Assembly: GCA_900314655.1 (NCBI GenBank)
Contig: OMWC01000015.1
Location: 1 to 64,000, forward strand
DNA from: an uncultured Prevotellaceae bacterium
GTDB lineage: Bacteria > Bacteroidota > Bacteroidia > Bacteroidales > Bacteroidaceae
DNA length: 64,000 nucleotides
Direction: 5' to 3'
Shown: positions 8,775-17,040 of the stretch, piece after piece
Position numbering within the stretch: the first letter of the stretch is position 1
Layout of the letters: the number at the start of each line of letters is the position of its first letter
The notes under the pieces: generated by a model
Seen by the model: the letters and a program-made list of their open reading frames with translations, nothing else
Told to the model about the DNA's origin: nothing
Databases searched by the model: none
Position numbers and translations under genes: made by a program

Positions 8775-9001
8775 TGGACTATATCTCCCGCCGTCTTTAT
8801 GGCGCTGAGGCTTTTTTCAAATAATTTCTGAATCTGTGGCCCATGGCTGGCGCGAAATCCAGCAACTGGAGAACGGACGGCAAATACGGGATTTCTGGAG
8901 GTGTCTCCGTATGTCGCTGACTGTCAGTAACTTGTGCTTTTGACGAGTTTGGGAAGGAGTCGTTATCCTATGATTTTAGGCGTTTTGCGCGCCTTCTGAT
9001 G

Positions 9002-9155
9002 GGTGGAAACCCCGCATCCAGGCTTTGGAACCTGGGTTTCCACTCATCGGAAGCGATGCAAAACATCATCGGAAGGACTTCAACGGATGATGTTTTGTCC
9101 TTCGGCGGATGATGTTTTGCCTTTCAAGGGATGATAATTTGCCTTTTGAATGTGG
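9002..9155. repeat. Period-22 tandem array A
   Basis: Seven 22-bp units can be laid end to end. The last four are clearest, sharing GGATGATGTTTTGCC-like cores (GGATG/ATGTTTTG at 9085, 9107 and 9129). The first units are diverged but stay in phase. The same core ATGATGTTTTG and the same period occur at 31201-31410. It lies in a 554-bp gene-free region. Confidence 0.75.
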
Positions 9156-9226
9156 TCTGCGTGCTGGTTTGCGAAAACCGGGTGTCATGAAAATTCTTAT
9201 TCTAATGACGGTTCGCAGTGCCGGGA

Positions 9227-10171
9227 TCAGTCTTCTTCGTCAAGTGTCTTTTGAGTCTCCTCGGCCTTGATAAGTTCGATGTTGAGCTTCTCTACGAGGG
9301 AAAGGGATTCGTCGATGTCATCGTTAGAAGGTCGGGCGGTGAACCAGGGCTTGGAGCCGAAGTATTCCACCAAATCGGGCGATGAGAACATATAGCCGTG
9401 CTTGGCGAGGATGGCATTGCGCATAATGCGGAGCGTGGCTTTGTCCATGAAGCGGAATTGCTTGTCGTTGAGCAGCAGGTAGTTGGCATAGCCGAAGCGT
9501 GGCTCATTGTTCACCCACTTCAGCACATTCTGGTGGCCTGTGCGCTCGGTCATGCCGTACTCGTCCTGTTTCACCTCATAGAGGATGACGCCTTCGAGGG
9601 TCTGCACCACCTCTAGCATACCTTTCAAACGACTGCCGCCCTTCACGTTGATGACGCGTGTGACACAGCCGTTGAACGTGACTTGCTCGAAAGGACAGAG
9701 CTCGCCATCAACGTTGATTTTGTCGTATTCGATGTTCACCTGCGTGCCGTCGTCCATCACGTACTGGCCCATGATCTGCTGCACCCACTTGCCTTTGGCC
9801 ACTGTCTCGCTATTGCCAAAGAAGGCACCGTCGAGCACATCATGCAGGTTGCCGTTGAGGTCGTAGAGACAGATCAGTTTCAAGCCGTTCTGCTCGATGT
9901 ATTTGGCGCGAGGGGTCTTGCTGAAGGGATTGAAGCCGTCAGCATTCTGTTCCTCCGTGAGTATGTACTCATTCTTCTTCGAGTTGTTGGGCGTGAGCCG
10001 GAAGGCCAGTTCCTCGCCCTCAGCCATGGCCGTGAAGGTGATGGTCTTGTCAACATTCACCTTCGCCTCGTATTCCAGATTGCCGATGTTCCATCGGGAA
10101 CCGCTCTTGATACCTTGTGCGCTGGCTGTCAGGGCCACGAAAGCCAGCAATGTCAGTAATCCCTTCTTCAT
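9227..10171 (-). CDS. Secreted YARHG-domain protein
   Basis: This 314-residue protein has a signal peptide (ALTASAQG). Most of the chain is a beta-rich region with no recognised domain. Near the C-terminus (about residues 246-285) the segment LRIMRNAILAKHGYMFSSPDLVEYF followed by KPWF matches the YARHG domain, an extracellular module whose name comes from a YARHG-like motif (here LAKHG). It ends in an acidic, coiled-coil-like tail. The promoter TATCTTTG lies on the minus strand at 10231-10238. Function is unknown; an envelope location is likely. Confidence 0.8.
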   Translation of the reverse strand: MKKGLLTLLAFVALTASAQGIKSGSRWNIGNLEYEAKVNVDKTITFTAMAEGEELAFRLTPNNSKKNEYILTEEQNADGFNPFSKTPRAKYIEQNGLKLICLYDLNGNLHDVLDGAFFGNSETVAKGKWVQQIMGQYVMDDGTQVNIEYDKINVDGELCPFEQVTFNGCVTRVINVKGGSRLKGMLEVVQTLEGVILYEVKQDEYGMTERTGHQNVLKWVNNEPRFGYANYLLLNDKQFRFMDKATLRIMRNAILAKHGYMFSSPDLVEYFGSKPWFTARPSNDDIDESLSLVEKLNIELIKAEETQKTLDEED

Positions 10172-10321
10172 AATAGTAACGGTTTAAATGATTTAACTAT
10201 GGATTATGAAATATGTTCCTATAGATGGCGCAAAGATAAGAAAAAGATGTGAGATAGTATGATGTTTTATAATTGCTTAACATAGTATTCTTCCTTTTTC
10301 CTTGGAGAACGATATTTTTTT

Positions 10322-10365
10322 GATTTACGTCAAAAAAACGCCAAAAACCTTCAAACAATGCCTCA
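10322..10365. repeat. 44-bp dispersed repeat, copy 2
   Basis: Begins GATTTACG, contains CAAAAACCTTCAAACAATG, and matches copy 1 (8731-8774) at 37 of 44 positions. It lies 28 bp upstream of a TACCTTTG promoter, inside the 10172-10480 gene-free stretch, which otherwise holds divergent promoters. Confidence 0.75.
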
Positions 10366-10393
10366 AAATGTTTCCCGTCATCAGAAACCTATT

Positions 10394-10440
10394 TACCTTT
10401 GCAGCCGTAAACAACATAAGTCCCCCGCTTCGTGAGGGGG
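10394..10440 (+). promoter_or_regulatory. Promoter and 5' hairpin of the 10487 gene
   Basis: TACCTTTG at 10394-10401 fits the Bacteroidota -7 element. The predicted transcript starts about 10407 and carries a stem CCCCC/GGGGG at 10422-10440, about 47 bases before the start codon. A GC-rich 5' hairpin in an otherwise AT-rich leader suggests transcript stabilisation or control of translation. Confidence 0.65.
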
Positions 10441-10486
10441 CGTTAGGATAACATTTATTATTAATTTAAGGGTAAAAAGATTGATT

Positions 10487-10840
10487 ATGAAAAAGATGAT
10501 TTTAGTGGCTGTTGCCATGCTCAGCATGAGCACAGCATTCGCAGGTAACGAAGACGTGAAAGCAGTTCGCAAGGCCTACAACATGACCGTCAATTACAGC
10601 CGTCTGGCCAAGGCTCTCAACCTCACCAGCGATCAGTATGACGTCGTAGAGTATGTTCACAGCAATTTCTGCAATGAGATGCGCCGTGCTTCCTATGCAT
10701 CTTCCGAGAAGCGTCAAGAGCGTTTCGATCGTGCTCTCCGCAAGGACCTCGGCAGCATGCGTAGCGTGCTCAACCGCAATCAGTATCGCACTTACGTGAT
10801 GCTGCTCAATGCCACCCTCGTGAACCGTGGCTTGAAATAA
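10487..10840 (+). CDS. Small exported protein, unknown function
   Basis: The start at 10487 gives a 117-residue protein with a signal peptide (AFA-G cleavage near residue 19). An ATG two codons earlier is also possible. The mature region is helical and basic (VRKAYNMTVNYSRLAKALNLTSDQYDVVEYVHSNF in two blocks, then RFDRALRKDLGSMRSVLNRNQYRTYV). The pattern of a helix-rich repeat ending NRNQYRxYVMLLN recalls short Prevotella/Bacteroides secreted proteins, but I do not recognise a named family. The strong promoter, 5' hairpin and dedicated terminator suggest a highly expressed monocistronic gene. Confidence 0.78.
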   Translation: MKKMILVAVAMLSMSTAFAGNEDVKAVRKAYNMTVNYSRLAKALNLTSDQYDVVEYVHSNFCNEMRRASYASSEKRQERFDRALRKDLGSMRSVLNRNQYRTYVMLLNATLVNRGLK

Positions 10841-10870
10841 GAATCATTAGCAAGAGAATTTTGTAACGCT

Positions 10871-10916
10871 AAAGACCGTTCCCCCTCCGAGTGAGAGAGT
10901 AGGGGAACGGTCTTTT
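10871..10916 (+). terminator. Intrinsic terminator
   Basis: The 14-bp arms AAAGACCGTTCCCC/GGGGAACGGTCTTT enclose a 17-base loop and are followed by T. It lies 30 bp after the stop codon at 10840. Confidence 0.92.
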
Positions 10917-10940
10917 ACTTTTCTGAGATTCCCTATTAAA

Positions 10941-10975
10941 ATTCTTCCCTCTTCCCTCCTCACTCTTCACTTTTT
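10941..10975. repeat. Period-7 TTCxCTC array
   Basis: Consecutive ATTCTTC-CCTCTTC-CCTCCTC-ACTCTTC-ACTT units of seven bases end just before the TATCTTTG promoter of the protease gene (10980-10987). It belongs to the TTCACTC heptamer class also seen at 18639, 23771, 59929 and 61527. Confidence 0.7.
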
Positions 10976-11039
10976 TTCGTATCTTTGCATCCGGAACATG
11001 CAGGGGAAAAACCGCCCTCTGTCAAAAATATGAAATCTT

Positions 11040-13109
11040 ATGAAGACCCGCTACCTGCTCCTGACCTTGATGCTCATTGTCATCCTCCCCATGCGCGCTC
11101 AGCAACCTGTCTATAGCAAAATGTCGCCTATGGTCAGGCAACTCGTGCGTCAGCAACAACTTCGTCACCCCCTCCGCAAACCTGCCTCCGCTCCCTCTTC
11201 GGAGGATACTCCCGACTATCATACCTGTGTTTTTCTTCGTATCACCGAAGATGCTCCTCAGGTGATGGATGCTCACCAATGCCGTCCCTTGGCACAATAC
11301 GGTGACATCTATATCGTTGACGTGCCACTCTCCCAAGTCAGTGCCCTCTCCGCTCAGCATCAGGTGCAGCGCATCGAGGCCGAACCCATGTCGGAAGCAC
11401 TGATGGATACTACTCGCATCATCGTGGGAGGCCGCGCAGCCAATGAGGGTATCGGTCTCCCACAAGGCTATACGGGCAAAGGCGTTGTCATCGGAGTGGA
11501 AGACATCGGTTTCGACCTTACCCATCCCAACTTCTATAGCCGCGACCTTTCCACTTATCGCATCAGCCACTTCTGGGATATGCTCGCACCCTCCGACGGC
11601 TCTGGTTCAGTCTATCTGGGCGCAGAGTTCACTTCCCGCGAGACTATTCTCCAGCAAGCCCATTCGCGCGACGGTCTCGATCAGACTCACGGCACCCATA
11701 CCGCAGGCATAGCCGCAGGCAGCGGCTACACGTCACGCTATCAGGGTATTGCTCCCGAGAGCGAACTCTGTCTGGTCAGCAACGCCGTCACCGAAGACAC
11801 CGTCTTCATCAGCAAGGAAGATTTCTACCGCTTCACCACCGCCACCGATGCCCTCGGCTTCAAGTATATCTTCGATTATGCCGACCAAGTGGGTAAGCCC
11901 TGTGTGATCTCCTTCAGTGAAGGCAGCACCGATATGCTCCGTTCCAGCAACCTCCTATTCTACGAAGTACTTGAGCGGATGACAGGTCCGGGACGTATCT
12001 TCGTCACGGCCGCAGGCAACACCGGCCACCTCCTCTCCTATATGCCCAAGCCACGGGGCGTGGAGTCGGCAGGTTGCTTCCTTCTTGATAACGGCAAAGA
12101 GATACGCCACCAACTCACCGCCAGTGGCCCTTTCACCCTTGAACTCAGTATCTATGCTGATCCCTCTTCACCTTATATATATATGGCCACCACGGAACAA
12201 ATCATGCAGCAGCCCGACTCTAATCTGGTAGATACCATCCAGGTGGGCGAGAATCAATATGTCATCGATATTATTGCCTTCGAGAACCCGCTCAATACCT
12301 TCGACACCGGCTATGAACTGCGCATCACCGGCCCTCGCAATTTCGCCTCCCAAGTGCCCTTTGCCATTCAACTCAAAGGCCGCGAGAGCAGGGTGGAACT
12401 ATTGCGAATGTATGGTTCACTCACCACCAATGATATCAACCCCTCGCTCAGGGATGCGGTCAAGGGCCACCATATCCTCGCACCTGCCAGTGCACCCGTA
12501 GCTATAACTGTAGGTTCTAATGCTTATGTCACGGGTCATTATAATTACCTGGGACATTGGAAGGTAAGTAATGGCGGCATCGATGGTGTGCGTGCCAAGA
12601 TTTCAAGCATTGGCCCTACACTCGATGGAATCATCAAACCCGATGTCGTGGCACCCGGTCAGAACATCATCTCCTCCTACAGCAGTTTCTATCTCGAGAA
12701 CCATCCCGAAGCGGGCGACATCTCATGGGACGTAGAACACTTCCAGCACAATGGGCGTACCTATCCATGGAACAGCAACAGCGGTACTTCCATGGCTTGT
12801 CCCGTAGTGGCCGGCGTCGTAGCTTTATGGCTACAAGCCTGTCCCACGCTCACACCCGACGACGTGCTCCACATCATAGCCACAACCTCCACCCACTACG
12901 ATGCCACGCTCACCTATCCCAATAACGAGTATGGCTACGGACAGATAGATGCTGTCGCAGGCCTGCGCTACATTGTGGCTACTTCCATTCGCGAAGTCCC
13001 TGCAACCGACGCTTCCCATAAAGCCCCTGCCTACAACCTCATGGGGCAACCCGTCAGTCGTGCTTATCGCGGCATCGTTATCCGTGGCGGACGTAAATAT
13101 ACCCAATAG
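11040..13109 (+). CDS. Subtilisin-like (S8) secreted serine protease
   Basis: This 689-residue protein has a signal peptide (PMRAQQ) and a propeptide-like region to about residue 125. The S8 catalytic triad is visible: Asp in GVEDIGFDLTHPNF, His in QTHGTHTAGIAAG and Ser in NSGTSMACPVVAG. The Asp motif reads VEDIG instead of the common IDTG or VDSG. A beta-rich insertion lies between His and Ser (about residues 340-470). The last 26 residues (NLMGQPVSR, then GIVIRGGRKY) resemble the short Bacteroidota C-terminal tail related to type IX secretion sorting sequences. The promoter TATCTTTG lies at 10980-10987. Confidence 0.9.
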   Translation: MKTRYLLLTLMLIVILPMRAQQPVYSKMSPMVRQLVRQQQLRHPLRKPASAPSSEDTPDYHTCVFLRITEDAPQVMDAHQCRPLAQYGDIYIVDVPLSQVSALSAQHQVQRIEAEPMSEALMDTTRIIVGGRAANEGIGLPQGYTGKGVVIGVEDIGFDLTHPNFYSRDLSTYRISHFWDMLAPSDGSGSVYLGAEFTSRETILQQAHSRDGLDQTHGTHTAGIAAGSGYTSRYQGIAPESELCLVSNAVTEDTVFISKEDFYRFTTATDALGFKYIFDYADQVGKPCVISFSEGSTDMLRSSNLLFYEVLERMTGPGRIFVTAAGNTGHLLSYMPKPRGVESAGCFLLDNGKEIRHQLTASGPFTLELSIYADPSSPYIYMATTEQIMQQPDSNLVDTIQVGENQYVIDIIAFENPLNTFDTGYELRITGPRNFASQVPFAIQLKGRESRVELLRMYGSLTTNDINPSLRDAVKGHHILAPASAPVAITVGSNAYVTGHYNYLGHWKVSNGGIDGVRAKISSIGPTLDGIIKPDVVAPGQNIISSYSSFYLENHPEAGDISWDVEHFQHNGRTYPWNSNSGTSMACPVVAGVVALWLQACPTLTPDDVLHIIATTSTHYDATLTYPNNEYGYGQIDAVAGLRYIVATSIREVPATDASHKAPAYNLMGQPVSRAYRGIVIRGGRKYTQ

Positions 13110-13227
13110 TAGGTATTCCGCCAAAACCATCATTTTTAGGTATTGTCAGTTATTCATTTTCACTGTATCTTTGCAACCGGATTCCAAAAGATTCACATAT
13201 ACATCAACAAAGATACATCAACAGAAA

Positions 13228-13713
13228 ATGAGTAAGACAGTAGTTGTTTACGGTTCATCAACCGGCACCTGCGAAGCCATCGCAGAGAAAATCGGCGCCA
13301 AGATCAACGCCGAAGTAATTAACGTGCAAGACCTCAGCGCCGACAACCTCAGTGCCGACAACATCCTTCTGGGCACATCCACATGGGGAGCAGGCGAACT
13401 TCAGGATGACTGGTACGACGGACTCGATGTCGTCAAGAATGCCGACCTTTCCGGAAAGACCGTTGCCATCTTCGGATGCGGAGACTCTGCCAGTTATGGC
13501 GACACTTTCTGCGGAGCTATGAAAGAACTCTATGATGCCGCTAAAGCTGCAGGAGCCAATGTTATTGGTGCTGTTTCCACGGAAGGATACACTTTTGATG
13601 ACAGCGATGCCGTCGTTGACGGACAGTTTGTAGGGCTCGCCCTCGACGACATCAACGAAGACGACAAAACCGATTCACGTATTGATGCCTGGATTGCCCA
13701 GCTGGGACTCTAA
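13228..13713 (+). CDS. fldA: Flavodoxin, long-chain
   Basis: This 161-residue cytoplasmic FMN electron carrier shows the phosphate-binding loop YGSSTGTCEAIAEKIG, the flavin-contacting STWGAGELQDDW, and FGCGDSASYGDTFCGAM typical of long-chain flavodoxins. The ATG at 13228 is chosen because it begins the canonical KTVVVYGSSTG strand. A promoter with TTG-N19-TATCTTTG (13144-13173) lies upstream of it. The DUF2023 gene follows 35 bp later and both end at the terminator at 14191-14219. Confidence 0.96.
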   Translation: MSKTVVVYGSSTGTCEAIAEKIGAKINAEVINVQDLSADNLSADNILLGTSTWGAGELQDDWYDGLDVVKNADLSGKTVAIFGCGDSASYGDTFCGAMKELYDAAKAAGANVIGAVSTEGYTFDDSDAVVDGQFVGLALDDINEDDKTDSRIDAWIAQLGL

Positions 13714-13748
13714 TAAATAATAAGGAAAAAGAATAAAAATCTACAGCC

Positions 13749-14132
13749 ATGCAGCAAGCCGAGATACTGCCCGCCGACATGAAAGTGCTCATGAACCACA
13801 TCTACGAACTCAAGAAAGGAGTACGTCACATGGTTCTCTTCACCTTCAATAAGCGTTACGAGACATTCGCCCGCACCCGTCTGGAACATTCAGGCATCGC
13901 CTATATCATCCAGCCCGTAGGTAACGACCGTCTCAACCTCTTCTTCGGCAAGAAGCAGTGCCTCGATGCCATTCGGATGATTGTCAACAGGCCTCTCAAC
14001 CAACTCACGCCCGAAGAAGACTTCATCCTTGGCGCCATGCTTGGCTATGACCTCTGCGCTCAGTGTGAGCGCTACTGTGAGCGCAAGGAGCGTTGCAGTC
14101 ATGACTGCGAACACTGCCGTTGCGCCCAGTAG
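13749..14132 (+). CDS. DUF2023 family, flavodoxin-linked Cys-rich protein
   Basis: This 127-residue protein matches DUF2023, a family usually encoded next to flavodoxin. The N-terminal two-thirds is a small alpha/beta fold (NHIYELKKGVRHMVLFTF, then NRLNLFFGK-type sequence and a PLNQLTPEEDFILG helix). The last 27 residues carry seven Cys in CxxC-like spacing (CAQCERYCERKERC, then CEHCRC), suggesting an iron-sulfur or zinc site. Its place directly after flavodoxin suggests a partner or regulator of flavodoxin, but the family has no established activity that I know of. Confidence 0.88.
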   Translation: MQQAEILPADMKVLMNHIYELKKGVRHMVLFTFNKRYETFARTRLEHSGIAYIIQPVGNDRLNLFFGKKQCLDAIRMIVNRPLNQLTPEEDFILGAMLGYDLCAQCERYCERKERCSHDCEHCRCAQ

Positions 14133-14167
14133 AATGACCGAATAAATCTTGTTCGCTAAATAAAATT

Positions 14168-14292
14168 CATAATGTTTTTGTATAATACGGAAATAGGGCT
14201 TGCGAAAGTCCTATTTTTTATTTAAAAACCGATTTCACGGAAATGCCCTATAATCAAGGTAAGAGCATAAATCATAATGATTTTGTATAATC
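14168..14292. repeat. Direct repeat flanking the flavodoxin-operon terminator
   Basis: CATAATGTTTTTGTATAATA at 14168-14187 and CATAATGATTTTGTATAATC at 14273-14292 match at 18 of 20 positions. They bracket the terminator. The 14133-14443 stretch (311 bp) contains these repeats, two stem-loops and no gene that I can support. Confidence 0.55.
14191..14219 (+). terminator. Intrinsic terminator of the flavodoxin operon
   Basis: The arms AAATAGGGCTT/AAGTCCTATTT (11 bp with one G-T pair) enclose loop GCGA and are followed by a T-run. It lies about 60 bp after the DUF2023 stop. Confidence 0.9.
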
Positions 14293-14411
14293 AGAAGAGG
14301 GAGTTCCATAATTGGCACATCCTCATTTATTGTTAGTAGGATTTTGTTCAAGAAAGGGGTGCAGAGTTACTTCTGAAATGAAAAAACTTTATATTTGGAA
14401 AAGCAATGGGG

Positions 14412-14442
14412 CAAGTGAACGGGGAACTGCCCCGTTCACTTG
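14412..14442 (-). terminator. 13-bp stem-loop after the 14444 gene
   Basis: Perfect arms CAAGTGAACGGGG/CCCCGTTCACTTG abut the stop codon of the minus-strand gene ending at 14444. No T-run follows immediately, so termination is likely but not certain. Confidence 0.6.
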
Positions 14443-14443
14443 G

Positions 14444-14971
14444 TTACAAGTAGCAGCCGACAGTGGCATAAAATATGCTGAGGTTGGGAATCCCGTCCGT
14501 ATGAGAATCCATATATCGGAATCCGAGACCCATGAAGGCTTTGGGACGGCGCTTCTTGCCTGCATCCTTCCAAATGACAGATACATCATAGGTGGTTTGC
14601 TTCCAACTGGGGTTTCCAATACTGGTTTTTATGCCAGTCCGTATATCCCAAGCCGTCTGCCTATTATCATCGCGAGCAAATGAAAAGCCTACACCACCAC
14701 CGAGACCGTTCGACTTGTAGTGTGTCTTCACTTCGTCTTTTTCATATAGCCCCCTTATCCCTTCACCTCCTGCATAAAGATAGAACCGCTCCGATAGGTT
14801 AACACCCACATTGATTCCACCAGAAATTGGCGTTATGTGGTGGCTGGGGATACCTGTCCCTATTGACATCTCGGCAAAACATTTATTCCCCCAAACGCCT
14901 TTGCTCTGCTCTTGTGCCATAGCCGAAAACGACAATACGCACACACATAACATACATAAACCTTTTTTCAT
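14444..14971 (-). CDS. Probable outer-membrane beta-barrel protein
   Basis: This 175-residue protein has a signal peptide (SFSAMAQ). The mature chain has alternating Gly/aromatic strands (INVGVNLSERFYLYAGGEG, GLGGGVGFSFARD, AFMGLGFRYMDS, LSIFYATVGCYL) typical of small outer-membrane beta-barrels. The chain ends in an aromatic-hydrophobic strand but with final CYL rather than a terminal Phe. No specific family is recognised. The upstream DNA (14972-15065) has no clear TAnnTTTG. Confidence 0.75.
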   Translation of the reverse strand: MKKGLCMLCVCVLSFSAMAQEQSKGVWGNKCFAEMSIGTGIPSHHITPISGGINVGVNLSERFYLYAGGEGIRGLYEKDEVKTHYKSNGLGGGVGFSFARDDNRQTAWDIRTGIKTSIGNPSWKQTTYDVSVIWKDAGKKRRPKAFMGLGFRYMDSHTDGIPNLSIFYATVGCYL

Positions 14972-15065
14972 TTTACTTTGTTTTATTATTAAATATGAAA
15001 ATGATTGATATGCGTTTTTGAATCTGCATGAAAATGTACATAGTCCCTTTCTGTATGCAGGAATA

Positions 15066-16001
15066 TTAGGGTTTCAGCGTGATGACCTGACGGGCCTTGG
15101 AGGTCTGGCCTGGAGCATTCATGTCCATTTGTATGACGAGTTTCTTTACCCATCCGTCATCAGCGATGTCATAGGTGGCTTTGAAGTTCATATCCATCTG
15201 CAAGTTCCCGTTGGAAATCATCTCTTCAATCATAGCGGAGAGTTCCTCAGGGTTGGTCTCTTTTGTCACAGATTCTGGGATGAGATTGCCCATCATCTTC
15301 AGCATATACTCTTTCATAGCAGACACGTCAATGTCGCCTTTGGTGTCTTGTTGGATGGTCTTGCCGCCATTGAGGAGAGTGTAAGTGGTCTTGGTCTTGA
15401 ATAAAGAATATTTGCCTTCTTCCTGCATACCGTTGGTAATGGTCTTGCCGTTGAGCATAGTGATGGATGGCGATTGGATGTAGGCTTCGAGCAGATAGTC
15501 TTCGGTGATCATTTCTTTCACGGAAGAGATGGATTTCTGCATGGAATCCTGAAGTTTTGCATTGTTTTTTATCTGGGGGCTTTTGCTAATGATAGCGTTG
15601 AAGAGTGAGTCTATCATGATTTTGCATTTCACGGTCAGTTCCTCAGCATTCTTGATACCGCTGATTTGACCTTGCTTGTCGGTTAGCATTTCCACGTTTA
15701 GGGAGTTGAGCAGTTGCATCAGGTCGGTGGGTGCCATGTTCTGCATCATCAGGTTGGCATCTGTCATGGTGATGTTTGATTTCCAGTCTATTTGGTAGCC
15801 TTCGGGTGTTTGGTCAACCACTTTGTAGGTCATTTCTCCCGTGAAGTTGCCGTTTATGGAGCCTGGGGTTGTAGCTTCACCTCTGGTGGTGTAGGTTTTC
15901 TGCATGCCTACCTTGAGGACCGGATTGATTTTCACGCTGTTCTGTGCCTGTGCCATAACTGCTGTGAGCAGCATGATGGCTGTCAATAGGGTTTTCTTCA
16001 T
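15066..16001 (-). CDS. Exported protein of the ECF sigma operon, unknown function
   Basis: This 311-residue protein has a signal peptide (AVMAQAQN). It is beta-rich with a central helical part (MEQ-type stretch NAKLQDSMQKSISSVKEMI). The beginning VKINPVLKVGMQKTYTTRG and TYKVVDQTPEGYQIDWKS resemble the DUF6263-type periplasmic proteins of Bacteroidota, which is a tentative call. It starts 6 bp after the anti-sigma-like gene, so it is the last gene of a four-gene operon. A target or signal-related envelope component of this sigma system is inferred from position only. Confidence 0.75.
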   Translation of the reverse strand: MKKTLLTAIMLLTAVMAQAQNSVKINPVLKVGMQKTYTTRGEATTPGSINGNFTGEMTYKVVDQTPEGYQIDWKSNITMTDANLMMQNMAPTDLMQLLNSLNVEMLTDKQGQISGIKNAEELTVKCKIMIDSLFNAIISKSPQIKNNAKLQDSMQKSISSVKEMITEDYLLEAYIQSPSITMLNGKTITNGMQEEGKYSLFKTKTTYTLLNGGKTIQQDTKGDIDVSAMKEYMLKMMGNLIPESVTKETNPEELSAMIEEMISNGNLQMDMNFKATYDIADDGWVKKLVIQMDMNAPGQTSKARQVITLKP

Positions 16002-16007
16002 TTTTAC

Positions 16008-16481
16008 TCAGTTTTTGGAGGCTATCAGGTCGTAGCTGATGTTGTCGCACATCATGGAGCATCCTACGGTTGCTGTGTGCCTCGGGTTATTAATACTATT
16101 GTTTGTCTCATTTTCAGTTGCCTCTTCAATTTTGGCCATAACGGGTACTTCGCGGATGATTTCGCGGGTAACGACCTTCGTGGTGAAGATGGTGTCGTGA
16201 ACAACTTCGCGGATGACTTTCGGCTCGGCACTCTTGGCCACCATCACTTCGCGGCGGAGTGTGTCTATTTGTGCACGCTGAGTATCGCTGTCGGTGGACG
16301 TTGAGGCAGAAGGGTGTACGCTGAAGCCGAAGAGGAATCCTGCTGCACATGCAGCGGCTGCTATCCACGGGGTTCTGCCACGTTTGGCCTTGAGAGGATT
16401 GCGAGGTATGGTCAGTGCATTCTCTTGCTGGTTTCTCAGTGTCTTTGCAGCTGAGATGATATCTTCATTGTTAATCTTCAT
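16008..16481 (-). CDS. Single-pass membrane protein, probable anti-sigma factor
   Basis: This 157-residue protein has a cytoplasmic N-terminus of about 38 residues (MKINNEDIISAAKTLRNQQ), one membrane helix (about 39-56, PWIAAAACAAGFLFGFSV) and a Ser/Thr plus coiled-coil-like periplasmic part (QIDTLRREVMVAK, VVTREIIREVPV). Its start overlaps the sigma gene by 11 bp, the usual coupling of sigma and anti-sigma. The N-terminal domain is too short to match a named anti-sigma family with confidence, so the role is inferred from context. Confidence 0.75.
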   Translation of the reverse strand: MKINNEDIISAAKTLRNQQENALTIPRNPLKAKRGRTPWIAAAACAAGFLFGFSVHPSASTSTDSDTQRAQIDTLRREVMVAKSAEPKVIREVVHDTIFTTKVVTREIIREVPVMAKIEEATENETNNSINNPRHTATVGCSMMCDNISYDLIASKN

Positions 16482-17040
16482 AATCTTTGAGTCTATTTCG
16501 GATGATGTTCATTGTCTTATGTAGCCGGCTCTTGACGGTTCCTTCAGGGATTTGCTGGATTTCAGCGATTTGCGGAACCGTGAGGTCTTCTTCGTATCTG
16601 AGGGTGAAGAGCATGTGCAGCGGTGGCGGCAGGGCAGCGAGTACTTGCTGGAGGGCTTCCTGGAGGCGGCTGCGATCCATCTGCAATTCTACATGGCTGT
16701 CGGTTATGGGTTCGGCATCAAGTCGGGCCAGATAGTTCTGTTCGTGTTCTAGATGGCGGTACTGGTTCTTGCAGAGGTTGTAGGCCATGGTGAATACCCA
16801 GGTGGCAACACTTTGCCCGGTGATGTAACGAGAGCGTGCCTCGTAGAGTCGTAGCATCACGTCCTGTACGGCGTCTGCTGCCCGTTCAGGATTTCCTCCG
16901 AGTTGGCAGTAGAAGAATCCGTTGAGGCGTCGGGCGTAGCGCTGGTAGAGTTCGTCGAAAGCCCTGTTGCTGCCGCCTTTCACTTGCGACATGAGTTCTT
17001 CGTCAGTCCTGTAACGTGTCTGTAGGTGGAACAGCGCCAT
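16471..17040 (-). CDS. ECF-type RNA polymerase sigma factor
   Basis: This 189-residue sigma factor has region 2 (AFDELYQRYARRLNGFF, DAVQDVMLRLYEARSRY, ATWVFTMAYNLCKNQYR) and region 4 (LAALPPPLHMLFTLRYEEDLTVPQIAE, then EGTVKSRLHKTMNIIRNRL). It redirects RNA polymerase, probably under control of the adjacent membrane protein. The start codon overlaps the preceding stop as TAATG (17038-17042), and its own 3' end overlaps the next gene. This means strict translational coupling along 17885-15066. Confidence 0.93.
   Translation of the reverse strand: MALFHLQTRYRTDEELMSQVKGGSNRAFDELYQRYARRLNGFFYCQLGGNPERAADAVQDVMLRLYEARSRYITGQSVATWVFTMAYNLCKNQYRHLEHEQNYLARLDAEPITDSHVELQMDRSRLQEALQQVLAALPPPLHMLFTLRYEEDLTVPQIAEIQQIPEGTVKSRLHKTMNIIRNRLKDYED

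Noticed and set aside
12949..13227. Longer flavodoxin with an N-terminal extension
   Set aside because: The extension overlaps the protease gene end and the promoter at 13144-13173; flavodoxins start at the KTVVVYGSSTG strand.
14312..14683. 123-codon plus-strand frame
   Set aside because: It overlaps the 3' part of the minus-strand barrel gene, which has a signal peptide and barrel-like strands, and it has no recognisable domain.
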